From: Locusta migratoria
Lineage: Eukaryota > Arthropoda > Insecta > Orthoptera > Acrididae
Direction of reading: 5' to 3'
Assembly: GCA_026315105.1 (NCBI GenBank)
Contig: CM048745.1
Span: 785,335,390 to 785,399,389 of the forward strand
DNA: 64,000 nucleotides
Of this stretch, positions 20,928-31,012 are shown piece by piece (the stretch's first letter is position 1; each line of letters opens with the position of its first letter). A model generated the notes under the pieces. That model had not been told where the DNA came from, searched no databases, and worked only from the letters and a program-made list of their open reading frames with translations. The position numbers and the translations under genes were made by a program.

Positions 20928-21829
20928 CGGATCCACACATTGGACCCAACGTTTGCGCCAACAGTGTTCGTCCAATGTGTGGATCGGTGAAATAGCGTTG
21001 GAACCAACGTTGGCGCCAACGTTTGTACGGTTCCGTTGCCTGTCGGTATTTCGACCAAACATCAAAGGACGTTGGCCCAATATTGGTAGGTCGTCCACAC
21101 ATTGGCGCCAACGTTTCATTCTGTCTTTGTCGTCTGTTTCATTCTTCGTTCGTCGTCACCGTTTTAAAGTTTCGAAATCTCTTTGTAAATATTAGAACTG
21201 TATCAGAAAGTGATTCATTTATGAAAGAAACCTGAAAAAACGAAATGCCACAGCAAAACTTAGGCGCGAACTGTGAAATTAAAAACTCTCAAGACTTCGA
21301 CACACTCCATTACTGAATTTAATTTTTAAAATTAATAGTACAGTACTTAATATTTCATGTCAAGTTTTAAATATCGTTTTGCAGACTTCAAGCACTACTA
21401 GTGACATCAATTACATGGTTATTTAAAAAGGGAAAAGTGTAGGTTTCTAATTTGTCTCCTTTAGCAAGAAATCGAAGCGTAATACCAAAAGAATAGCATC
21501 CCTCCAAAACATCTTTCTTTTTTTCTTTTTATTTTCAATCATTTAAAGTAGCAGGTCTAGGTTTTTATAATGTGTACCGTTTACTTGTAGCATATTTTGA
21601 AAAAATTATTGATTTCCTACCGCATCATCTTTTACGTATGTTTCCCACTTTAATTTACAATGACAAAATGTAATTATTCACACTCAAAAGCGTTAATGCA
21701 TCGGCCGCGATTTCTGCGTCAGATATGTTTTCGTTCATCTGAATATTGGCTCCAATGTGTGGACGCTGTTTCAGAAATATTGGCCAATGTTGGCGCCAGC
21801 GTTGGAACCAATGTGTCGACGCGGGGTAA
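20928..21829. mobile_element. Unclassified inverted-repeat DNA element with subterminal palindromes
   Basis: The left end reads GGCCGGATCCACACATTGG and the right end, reversed, CCGCGTCGACACATTGG. Both continue into CCAACG and GCGCCAACA, giving an imperfect terminal inverted repeat of about 39 bp. Copies of CACACATTGG, CCAATGTGTGG and the palindrome TTGGCGCCAA recur in both subterminal regions (20935-21115 and 21740-21830), probably transposase-binding repeats. The AT-rich middle (21190-21730) has no coding signature, so it is non-autonomous. No clear target duplication. Confidence 0.55.
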
Positions 21830-21840
21830 CACGAACAGGA

Positions 21841-23284
21841 AGCGACGCTAGTGCTCCAAGCGGCAGCACCGCAGTAACACAAGTCGGGCATAATACAAAC
21901 GGAGAACCTGCTATTTTAATGATGTTATTTACATATTTCCCGGTCAGTAAATGTTGTGGCGTATTTTCCAATACGAATAGGAAAAACTAATTACAGTGAC
22001 ATTCCATCTCCTGGAAATATCAGCCTATACTTATTAATTGTCATTGCCATGGAATAAATATGGAACACTGACATTGGTTCACAGCAGCATGAAACATTCC
22101 TCCCTTTTTATTTTCTTATTTTAATTTAAATTTTTAAGTCAGTATAAATTTTTGCAAGTTAATGTGAGCACGAAATAGAATAACTGTAAAGAGTGGTTGG
22201 GAAAAATATTTCAATACTTGTTACGTAGCAAAACCATCTATCTATTGAAATGAATCTACTATGCTGTACTTTTAGAGAAATTAATGAGCTACGCACCAAG
22301 AAAATAGTTAAAATCCTTTTCTAACCTGGCTGATACTGTTAAGCAACGTGAATCTAACTGTTGGAGACATTGTCACTATTGCTGATTTTGTAACTAAGTT
22401 TGCGGCTAGTTGATCTGTTACTAATCGAAAATGGTAAGTCGCTCGAAATCTCAGGGTCGCAGTTAGAATTATTATTTAATAAAAGAACGTGATAAGAATG
22501 GGTCCTATTGTAGGCCTACACATCTCCAACAATTATATTCGTAAATCAGTGTAATTCATTATTCTTTTGTCCTGAAAAATAAGTTGCATCACAGTTAAAT
22601 GAAAAATGTGAAAGGAAAAAATAAGGTTCCAATCTCACTACAAATAAGTACTCGGACAAATTTCGTAAACTTACGAAACAATTGTTATTGAAATAAATAC
22701 AAGTTCAGTTACCTTTGTGAAATCTCACTAAATTCATACAGTCGATATCAGGTCACAAATTCAGTACATCATTTCAACTACAACTTTCTCATTGAGATAT
22801 ATCGTACAGACATTTTCACAATTCATCGAGTCATACAAGCGTAATATGGAAGAGAAGTTTACTAGACGAGAGCATAATGCAGAAGAAAAAAAATGGCGTC
22901 ACTACTCCTTTCTTTTAAAATGAAACAATAGTTAAATCTATGTATTATTCTAATTGCTCTTTGTTCAGAGTTAGTCTTTGACTTAAGTTTTTCAAAGAAT
23001 ATATTGCGTCTTTAAGAATTTAGTGACACATTGAAAATGATACGAAATTACAAGAAAAAATATACAAATATAAGCATAATTAATTTAAATATGGGCAAAT
23101 AAATATTGTTTTGTATGTGGAGGCGCATGTAACATTACAAGCAGAATCGTAACAGTATCGTAGAAAATCGCTTAAAGTGAGAAATGAGTTGGAAATGGAC
23201 GCGTAAATTTCATAAGGAAACAATTATGTTCATTTCCAAATTCTTGCTTTGTATTTTCTGATGCTTTGCACCGATTTTAATTCG
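21841..23284. other. AT-rich DNA, nothing recognised
   Basis: 1.4 kb of AT-rich sequence with no long frame, repeat or RNA gene I can support. Confidence 0.5.
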
Positions 23285-23296
23285 TTTCACGAGTAT

Positions 23297-23480
23297 ACAG
23301 GGTGTCCCATTTATCTTAACCAACCAGAATGTCGCTGGAACAACAACAGCTGTTGTAAAACGACTTTCACCGGTATAAATGTAAGGCAGAGGTTCATGAA
23401 TGAAAATAATTCGAAACATTCTGAAACGAAAGCATTTTTCATTTTTTTTATCGCAAACTTATGTGTTTCTAAATGGTCAG
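23297..23480 (+). mobile_element. Possible Tc1/mariner-type terminus
   Basis: TATACAGGGTGTCCCATTTA at 23294-23313 has the TA plus CAGGGTGT start typical of mariner-like ends (compare 42841). No matching right end was found nearby, so this is a terminus fragment at best. Confidence 0.3.
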
Positions 23481-23484
23481 TCCT

Positions 23485-23880
23485 ACAGAACATCCACCTC
23501 TTACGGCGTCCCCACATCCTTCAACAGATTGCCCTCCCAGCCCATTCTGTCTTCCAGTTAAAAACTATTGTCGCCCTCTCCGCAATCACTCCCACTTCAC
23601 TTTCTCCCGTAATGTTTCCCTCATCTAAAGCACACACATATACTTTTTCCCGTCTCCCCACTCCTCCTCCTCAACCCCACATGACACACCCACCCTACAC
23701 CCTCCTGTACCAGAAAATTCGCTCCCTCTCCGACTACCTGCACACCCTCTCTCACCACTGCGTGGACACCTTCTCCTAAATGAAACCTTCCTCCAACTCC
23801 ATCATTCCATCATTAGATATGGCTTGCTCCCGAGTTCGCACACTAAAACCTTTATACGTTTTTACTCCAAACAGAAAAAA
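23485..23880 (+). mobile_element. Jockey-type LINE endonuclease fragment
   Basis: C-rich plus-strand sequence. 23690-23870 translates to KIRSLSDYLHTLSHHCVDTF, then LLNETFLQ in the next frame. This resembles the start of a Jockey-like endonuclease, where L-L-Q-E-T-F or L-L-N-E-T-F marks the catalytic Glu. Short and frameshifted. Confidence 0.45.
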
Positions 23881-25119
23881 ACAAGAGATATTGTGTATCC
23901 ATTGGTCTTAAGATGAATTAACAAATTTATTTCTCTATTTGTCTTAAACACGTTTTTTCTCTCTAGGGCGCAGCAAGGCACTGTACCCATAGGTGTATCT
24001 GCTAAAAATTCGTCACTGCTCTCTCCGTCTATCCACCAGACGTTACCTGGCTACAATAAATAGTGCTACTCGTGCACAACCGAGGCGGGTCGCTAGTTTA
24101 TATACCTATATACAGGCAGAGTGAGAAGGAAAGGTACATGCTTTGAGATGTCATACTACTGGTGATTCTGAACAAAACACCTCTAATAAACATATGTGTT
24201 TTCCTTAACCGTTTCCGGGCAAAGCATTGAAAACAACTACGAACGGGAAAAGTGTAGCGTCCTCCTTACTAGTTCTGTCAGTAATCAGTTCACTGGCGCA
24301 TGGTGCAGTTGTTACCTGAAGTCTCAGTCTGACAGTCCTTGTGTGTAATGCACGGTACCACAGTGTTATTACGTGAACAAAGAATTCAGTTTAGTGCAGT
24401 AAAATTGCCACGGATCTTCATACATGGTTTGACCAGTGGGAATTACAGGGCGCTGTACTAGGATACCAACCACTACTTCCGAACTGTAGAATGGCAGATA
24501 GTAGGGTGTGTATTAGGATGTTTGCAGGACTTTCGAGCGTGGTACGCTTCTGAAGGTCAGTGCTGTCTCTGAACATCCCGTTTAATAAACTCTTAATGTA
24601 GTTGAGAACATTCTTCAAGTAGTGGAGCGCAGTCCAACTACTGGCTGTAGAAGAATTGTTGTCCAAGTTGATATTCGACAAACACGACTGATACGTACAG
24701 TACACGAGGAAAGTCTGTACCTATTTCATCGGCAGAGTGTACAACTTCTACATCAAAGAGATGGTGCCGCCCGACAAGAATTGCGTCAGTGGATCATTGC
24801 CAATGATTGAATGATTCTACGTATTCTGTTTACTGATGAGTCAAGATTTACCGGCAACGGAATCGAGAGCACGCGCACCTCTCACGTATGGACAGATAAA
24901 AATGTGGACGCTACTGTGGAAACGAATTTTCAACGACGCTTCTCAGTCAACGTTAAGTGCGGTATTATTGATGACCAACTCAGTGGTCCACTTGTTTTAG
25001 ATAACCGTCACAATGGCATAATTTTAGAAAACATTGTTTTGGGAGTTCAGCGATCTGTTATAACAAGATGAAAAATTAAACAGTCTAAGATCGAAATATA
25101 TTATTTTTAAAATAATCGA

Positions 25120-25149
25120 TTTCGGCAAAAAATATTTTGCCATCTTCAG
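25120..25149 (-). ncRNA. Partial hammerhead-like core in foldback arm
   Basis: On the minus strand: CTGAAGA (25143-25149), a strong stem-loop (GGCAAAA with TTTTGCC), GAAA. Helix I is not convincingly formed. The opposite arm (28108-28140) has the same stem with a damaged core, so activity is unlikely. Confidence 0.25.
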
Positions 25150-25242
25150 ACATAATCCATTGTAAAATACAGAAGACACAGCGATACACACGGATGTCAG
25201 AACTACTTCTTACTGATTACAAATTAAGAATAATAAGTGTCT

Positions 25243-25419
25243 GAGGCGCTCCAGTCACGGTCTGCACGGCCACTACGGTCGGGGGTTCGAATCCCCCCTC
25301 GGGTATGGATATTTATGCCGTCCTAGTTCGTAAGTAGTTCATAAGTAGTTTGTAAGTTTAGGAACTGATGACCCCGTAGTTAAGTCCCATAAGCTTAACA
25401 AACATTTGAACATTTTAAA
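25243..25419 (+). mobile_element. tRNA-headed SINE, 5' truncated, in left foldback arm
   Basis: Flanked by AAGTGTCT at 25235-25242 and 25420-25427. The box A region is partly lost; box B is intact. Confidence 0.88.
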
Positions 25420-25493
25420 AAGTGTCTCATTACCCACTTGGCATTTGCTGGTGGTACTGAGCAGTGACGTTCTGTCACAGTCAATAAACTGCT

Positions 25494-26025
25494 TGTAACG
25501 TCACAGTTGCGTCCACCTAATCCTCGATGGGCGAAGTTGCCGTTACATTCTATTTTATGCTTAATCATTTAATAATTGTTCCAATGATTTGACGGTATGG
25601 GATGCGGACAATTACTAGGTTGATCCATAACAGTAAACTTTGTTAACCTCCTTTATTATGGAACGACAAATGTTAAAAACTCTTCCCTTTAAATACACCG
25701 ATTAAATAACCGCGTGACACTACGATGAATGTCTACAAGTCCACACTGAAACATTTCAATATACAACTGCAACACGTATGCGATACGACGGAATGGCAAA
25801 AACTTTAGCCATCACTAAACGCAGGTTTCGAACTCACTGCCGACATGCTACCGCCCCGCTCTGCGGTCGGGGGGAGACTGCCGCACCCCGGCCAACAAAC
25901 AAAGAACATTCCGAGCATTGTTCCAAGCATTGTTGCCAGCAGCTCTCGCTGCACACCAACGATAACTATCGTTCGACCATAACGTACTTACGAGGTTACT
26001 AACCTAAAACCCGGTTATCTTCACA
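25494..26025. mobile_element. Solo LTR, 532 bp, with 4-bp target duplication
   Basis: Begins TGTAACG, ends TTCACA, flanked by TGCT at 25490-25493 and 26026-26029. Removing it gives AAACTGCTGCTGGTGG, which matches the opposite foldback arm (AAACTGCTGCTGATGG on the complement). That match independently confirms the empty site. Confidence 0.85.
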
Positions 26026-26062
26026 TGCTGCTGGTGGCTGAGCTTCCATGGGTTAAATAGCA

Positions 26063-26264
26063 GCCGGCCGCGGTGGCCGAGGGGACTGAGGCGCTTCAGT
26101 CACGGTCCGCACGGCCACTACGGTCGGGGGTTCGAATCCCCCCTCGGGCATGGATATTTGTGCCGTCCTAGTTCGTAAGTAGTTCATAAGTAGTTTGTAA
26201 GTTTAGGGACTGATGACCCCGTAGTTAAGTCCCATAAGCTTTTCAAACATTTGAACATTTTTTT
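26063..26264 (+). mobile_element. tRNA-headed SINE, full length
   Basis: Flanked by GTTAAATAGCA at 26052-26062 and 26265-26275. Box A and box B match consensus, so this is a good reference copy. Confidence 0.94.
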
Positions 26265-26409
26265 GTTAAATAGCAAAAATCGCGCACACGTAGCTTCATG
26301 ACGTCAGCGCCGGACAATGGGAAATGACAGACATAATAAATTAAACTTAACGAACAAAATTAAAATAAATATGTAAAATCGTTTTTACATTCATATTGTA
26401 AAAAGGAAT

Positions 26410-26602
26410 TCAAATGTTTGTATAGCTTTTGGGACTTAACTAACGGGGTCATGTCCCTAAACTTACAAACTACTTATGAACTAGCTAACACTAAGGGCGG
26501 CACAAATATCCATGCCCGAGGGGGGATTCGATCCCCCGACAGTAGTGGCGGAGCAGACCATGACTGGTGCGCCGTTGTCCCCTCGGCCACCGCGGCCGGC
26601 TG
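26410..26602 (-). mobile_element. tRNA-headed SINE
   Basis: Flanked by AAAAGGAAT at 26401-26409 and 26603-26611. Box B is altered (GGATCGAATCC on the element strand). Confidence 0.9.
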
Positions 26603-26751
26603 AAAAGGAATGTTGTAAACTATTACAAACAATTCAAATCATTTAAAGCTAGGGCCGATGTTACCGACGTCGCTATTGTCGGTTGATGACATCAGGGGCG
26701 ACATTTTCATGGTAACATAGCTGCTTACAGTCAGAGATGTATTTAGGTAGA

Positions 26752-26905
26752 TGCACGGCCACTACGGTCGGGGGTTCGAATCCCCCCTAGGGCATGTATA
26801 TTTGTGGTGTCCTTTGTCTTAGCTAGATCATAAGTAGTTCGTAAGCTTAGGGACTGATGACCCCGTAGTTAAGTCCCATGAGTTCTACAAACATTTGAAC
26901 ATTTT
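26752..26905 (+). mobile_element. tRNA-headed SINE, 5' truncated
   Basis: Flanked by TGTATTTAGGTAGA at 26738-26751 and 26906-26919. Box A missing, box B intact. Confidence 0.92.
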
Positions 26906-27543
26906 TGTATTTAGGTAGACATACGTTGCCATGCCGATTCCATTAGATTATTGATGTCCACAAGGAGTACAGCAGACAGTATTTACGTCCTCATCTGCTG
27001 GCGTCAGTTGGTATCGCCAGGGATGTCATTTCCATAAATAAATTAATGTATGGTGGCTGTCTGCGGTCGTCATTTTATGGCGTCGGTTGGTGCTGTCGGG
27101 AACGCCGTTTCCATGGAGACGTTGGTGGTAGTCGCCATAGGTTGCTATGGTGTTTGCTTTCTATCGATGTTCACAGAAATCGTAGAGGCAGCATTGCAAC
27201 GCATGTCTACCCAAATACACCTCTGAAGGTAAGCAGAGATCGTAGAGGCTGCATGGCAACGTATGTCTACCTAAATACATGTCTGACTGTAACGAGCCAT
27301 GTTACAATGGAAACGGCGTCCATGATGTCATCAAACGACAACAGCAGACGGCGATAACATCGGCGCTTGTTTTAAATAATTTTAATTGTTTTGAACACTG
27401 TTTATACTATTTTAATTTTGCTCCTTAATGTTAACGTTTTACGTCTGTCATTTCCCGTTGGCTGGCGCTGACGTCATGAAGCTACGTGCGCGCCATTTTA
27501 GCTATTTAACCCATGGCAGCTCGGCCATCATCAGCCGGCCGCG

Positions 27544-27734
27544 GTGGCCGAGGGGACTGAGGCGCTTCAGTCACGGTCTGCACGGCCACTGTGGTCGGGG
27601 GTTCAAATCCCCGCTCGGGCGTGGATATTTGTGCCGTCCTTAGGATAAGCTAGTTGATAAGTAGTTTGTAAGCTTAGGGACTGATAACCCCGTAGTTAAG
27701 TACCATAAGCTTAACAAACATTTAAACATTTTTA
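27544..27734 (+). mobile_element. tRNA-headed SINE in right foldback arm
   Basis: A short duplication GCCATCA lies at 27534-27540 and 27735-27741. Box B has one change (GGTTCAAATCC). Confidence 0.88.
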
Positions 27735-27826
27735 GCCATCAGCAGCAGTTTATTGACTGTGACCGAATGCCGCTGCTCAGGACCACCTGTTACACTTTTT
27801 ATTTTTATTTTATAATCAGTAAGAAG

Positions 27827-28040
27827 TAAAACTTCCTGGCAGATTAAAATTGTGTGCCGGAACCGGGACTCGAACCTGGGACCTTTGCCTTTCGTTGGCA
27901 TGCGCTCTACCGACTGAGCTATCCCGACATGACTCACGATGCCGCCCCACAACTGTACTTCCGCCAGTACCTCGCCTCATAATCTGCCAGGAAGTTTCAT
28001 ATCAGAGCACACTCCGCTGCAGAGTGAAAAGTTTCATTCT
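27827..28040 (-). mobile_element. tRNA-like dispersed repeat in right foldback arm
   Basis: Internal sequence on the minus strand contains TAGCTCAGTCGGTAGAGC (box A) and GGTTCGAGTCCC (box B), a different tRNA head from the main SINE. ACTTCCTGGCAGATTA at the left is mirrored by TAATCTGCCAGGAAGT further right. The anticodon-loop region lacks the invariant U, so it is not a tRNA gene. It is inserted at GAAGT, which is repeated at the right edge near 28050. Confidence 0.7.
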
Positions 28041-28678
28041 GCAGTAGGAAGTAGTTCTGACCTCTGTGTGTAACGCTGTATCTTATGTATTTATACAATG
28101 GATTATATATGAGGATGGCAAAATATTTTTGCCGAAACCGATTATTTTAAAAATAAAATATTGCGATCTTGGACTGTTCAAATAATTTATCGTCTTAATG
28201 GAACATGGTATCTTGATTTTCTTCAAAATGTGTTACCAGAACACGTAAGTGTATCCTTTTGGCAACACGAGCACATATGTCAGCATGAAGGAACTCTTAC
28301 ACATTCCGTACGGTCACCTGGTCGTTGGATCGGTCACTTTGGAGTAATTGATTGGCCACCGAAGTCCTCCGATGCTACCCCTTTTGATTACGGTTTGTCG
28401 GGGTGGGTGAGGAGCGAAGTGGACACATGAGAGGAACGACTCGCTCGTATTTTACATGCTTCTGCTCAAGTAAAGAATGTAGAAATGAACTCCGATCCGC
28501 AACAGAAGACCTGTCTACCAGAGCAGAAAAATGGACTGCACATCTGTTAGGCATCTTACACAGTTAAACAAACCAAAACATCACAGTTCCTTAATTTACT
28601 GTCACCTGCATTTTTCCCGCTCCTTGTCGTTTTCATTGGTTTACCCGGAAACGGTTAAGAAAACGACATTAGAAGTTT

Positions 28679-29674
28679 TTTTTGTTCTGAATCACAGTAG
28701 TATCACCCCTCAAAACATTGTACCTTTCCACTTGTCTCACTCTGTATAAAAGGCTACTGTGTGTAGATACTGGCAGACTTTTCTCAATGAGCATGCTCTG
28801 TCACCCACTCGTGGTCGTTGTGGTAAATAGCCCTTGGGCAGATGCTGTTTGTAAGGGAGTTCAGTTGCGGTGCGTGAGTATCATCATCATCATCATTCAT
28901 TGCATTCATGGGCCTGTGAGGCCTACAGCGGAATAAAAAAAGGGTACAACCACAGCTATAAAGGAATAAAGACTGCGCATTATAAAAGAGGTATGCATTA
29001 CAAAAATAAAAAAAAATAAATAAAAAATAAAACATAAGTCAGTCGCAATCTCAATACAAGACACATTTCAAATGTTCAAATGTTTGTTAAGCTCATGGGA
29101 CTTAACTACGGGGTCATCAGTCCCTAAAATTACAAACTACTTATGAACTACTTACGAACTAGGACGGCACAAATATCCATGCCCGAGGGCGGATTGGAAC
29201 CCCCGACCGTAGTGGCCGTGCAGACCGTGACTGGAGCGTCTCAGTCCCCTCGGCCACCGCGGCCGGCTTTTTGTTCTGAATCACAGTAGTATCACCCCTC
29301 AAAACATTGCACCTTTCCACTTGTCTCACTCTGTATAAAAGGCTACTGTGTGTAGATACTGACAGACTTTTCTCAATGAGCATGCTCTCTCTGTCACCCA
29401 CTCGTGGTCGTTGTGGTAAATAGCTCTTGGGCAGATGCTGTTTGTAAGGGAGTTCAGTTGCGGTGCGTGGCAGTGCGTGAGTATCATCATCATCATCATC
29501 ATCATTCATTGCATTCATGGGCCTGTGATGCCTACAGCGGAATAAAAAAAGGATACAACCACAGCTATAAAGGAATACAGACTGCGCATTATAAAAGAGG
29601 TATGCATTACAAAAATAAAAATAAATAAATAAATAAAACACAAGTCAGTCGCAATCTCAATACAAGACACATTT
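28679..29674. repeat. ~390-405-bp direct duplication flanking a SINE
   Basis: Copy A 28679-29068 and copy B 29268-29674 match throughout, with scattered substitutions and small indels (extra ATC units, TGGCAGTGCG insertion). Both run from TTTTTGTTCTGAATC, include the mariner right terminus and a (ATC)n tract, and end at AAGACACATTT. The only DNA between them is a SINE at 29069-29267. Confidence 0.92.
29069..29267 (-). mobile_element. tRNA-headed SINE between long direct repeats
   Basis: Full-length copy whose two edges coincide with the edges of the ~390-bp direct repeats, rather than with a usual 8-15-bp duplication. Confidence 0.9.
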
Positions 29675-30102
29675 ACTTCATCTTCTACAGCTGTCGGCTC
29701 CACTTGTTTGAGGACTGCAAATACCCCATCTTTCCACCGCGTCTTCGGGCGTCCCTTTGGGCGCCTTACAGCAGTTTGGGAAAGGGGAACACGGTTTGGG
29801 AGAGATCCGTAGACTCGGAATATGTGCCAAAACCATTGTAGCCTCTTCTGCCACAATATTCGGCCGATGTGTGGCTTTCCATACCGCTGGTACAGCTCTT
29901 CTTTTCTTCTCCGTTCCTATTTACCTTCTATGGTATTGTATACGGTCCATATGTTTTCTGGATTATCTTCCTCTCGAACGCACAGATTGCTTCTTCAGTT
30001 ATTGCTGAAGTTACCCACGTTTCACAACCATATAACACTACCCGTCGTACTAGTATCATGTACAGCTGAATCTTATTTTTCTATCGTATCAGCCCGGATT
30101 TG

Positions 30103-30138
<36 letters not shown>

Positions 30139-30600
30139 TTCAGGGTGAAGAAGATGCGATTAGCGTTTATTATTCGTTGTTGCACCTCGTTAGTTACTTA
30201 ATTTTTGTTGGTTAATATGAATCCCAGGTATCTGAGTTCTTTCACTCCTTCGAAAGCATGCTCGTCAACAATAATGGAAGAAGGAAGAACCTGACAACGA
30301 AATATTTTGTTTTGCTCTCGTTCACTACGAGCCCTATTTGCGGATGAATCGTGAATTGTCAGCACTTACTTGCTCCTGGGTATCGCCAAGGATCACAAGG
30401 TCGTCAGCAAATGCCAGTACTGTGTCTGTTCCCACCATATCAATTTCTCTGTTTGAACAGTATCGCGACTCACCTTTTCCAAGGCCAAGTATTGGCGCCA
30501 GTGGACCTCTTTGTCGTAGTCCAGTCTGAATACCAAATGGTGATGATAGTGTGTGAGTATGACGAGCAAAAGTCTTCGAAAACTGAACAATAATTACTCT
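29675..30600 (-). mobile_element. LINE reverse transcriptase C-terminal fragment
   Basis: On the minus strand, about 30385-30425 encodes VLAFADDLVILGDTQ, an intact RT motif C. About 29700-29856 encodes RLQWFWHIFRVYGS then RRPKGRPKTRWKDG, the basic C-terminal block of RTE-like and related LINEs. A 33-bp A run interrupts the region between. The 5' end is lost near 30600. Clade assignment is tentative. Confidence 0.65.
30103..30135. repeat. Poly(A) run, 33 bp
   Basis: Uninterrupted A run inside the LINE fragment. Confidence 0.95.
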
Positions 30601-31010
30601 TAGAAAAATTTGATTCCCTGCGGCTTATGCTACCATACATGTTCTTTCAGATCCGGTGTGGCAGTGTCAGCGGTATCGCCAGGCAGGCCACTTCTGCAGC
30701 GGGTGTTTGCTTCACTGCTGCCGGACTGTGCCACGCTATTTTCCATTCTCTTTCTTTATATTACAGATTTTCTTGAATACCGTGTCAAAGGCAACTAGAC
30801 AAAAATCTATCCCTTTGCGGGATCTTTCACTGCAGATAAAAACTAGTATATTACAGTATGTGATATTTGTAAATATATTGTATAATTTAAATCGATGACA
30901 ACATGTTTAAAATGATGTATGCTTTGATGCCACGCAATTGTGATCGAATAAAATGAAAAACTACTGCTTTTGAATGTGAATGGAAAACTTATTTCACGGT
31001 TATTTTGATA
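30601..31010. other. Nothing firm; possible gag zinc-knuckle scrap
   Basis: 30650-30720 on the plus strand translates to VWQCQRYRQAGHFCSGC, slightly reminiscent of a LINE gag CCHC knuckle (C-Q-R-Y-G-H). Too short to assign. The rest is AT-rich. Confidence 0.3.
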
Positions 31011-31012
31011 TA

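Larger units (their letters stand above)
25079..28178. repeat. Foldback element: 3.1-kb giant inverted repeat
   Basis: The outer arms 25079-25242 and 28041-28178 are reverse complements with few differences. Inner arm pieces continue the pairing: 25428-25493 with 27736-27826, and 26030-26062, 26276-26400, 26612-26751 and 26920-26950 with about 27270-27532. The unpaired middle is about 26950-27270. Both arms have since taken in separate insertions: five SINEs, a solo LTR in the left arm and a tRNA-like repeat in the right arm. No protein-coding frame of its own was found. The arm ends read AACAGTC-AAGATCG. Confidence 0.82.
24622..28560 (+). pseudogene. Mariner-like transposase in two pieces
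   Basis: 24622-24810 carries a helix-turn-helix remnant (RIVVQVDIRQTRLIRTVHEE). 24811-25071 has ILFTDESRFT, the first catalytic Asp, then QRRFSVNVKCGIIDDQLSGP. The C-terminal piece at 28190-28560 has YLDFLQNVLPEHV, then HICQHEGTLTHS where the second catalytic Asp (Q-H-D-G-A) is replaced by Glu, then RWIGHFG and WPPKSSDATPFDYGL with the last acidic residue. Sequence around the NR-x-NG block occurs on both sides of the insert, so the split may have involved a small duplication or sloppy joining. Several stops. Confidence 0.72.
24110..28746 (+). mobile_element. Mariner-like transposon split by a 3.1-kb foldback
   Basis: The left terminus near 24108 (TATACAGGCAGAGTGAG) and right terminus near 28748 (CTCACTCTGTATA) are inverted repeats of more than 100 bp. 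They share blocks such as AAAGGTAC, TGATTC.GAACAAAA and CTTAACCGTTTCCGG. The flanking dinucleotide is TA. Transposase pieces lie at 24622-25071 and 28190-28560. Between them is an unrelated hairpin element (25079-28178), so the intact mariner was about 1.5 kb. A partial copy of its right end occurs again at 29268 (see the duplication). Confidence 0.8.

Noticed and set aside
25250..25320. tRNA genes suggested by box A and box B in the SINE heads
   Set aside because: The heads lack a complete cloverleaf and continue into the SINE body with the shared 3' tail; most are flanked by target duplications.
27850..27945. A tRNA gene on the minus strand
   Set aside because: Boxes A and B are good, but the anticodon loop lacks the invariant U before the anticodon and the unit sits inside a dispersed repeat.
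25120..28140. Active hammerhead ribozymes in the foldback arms
   Set aside because: Core and helix II are visible in the left arm but helix I does not form, and the right-arm core is mutated.
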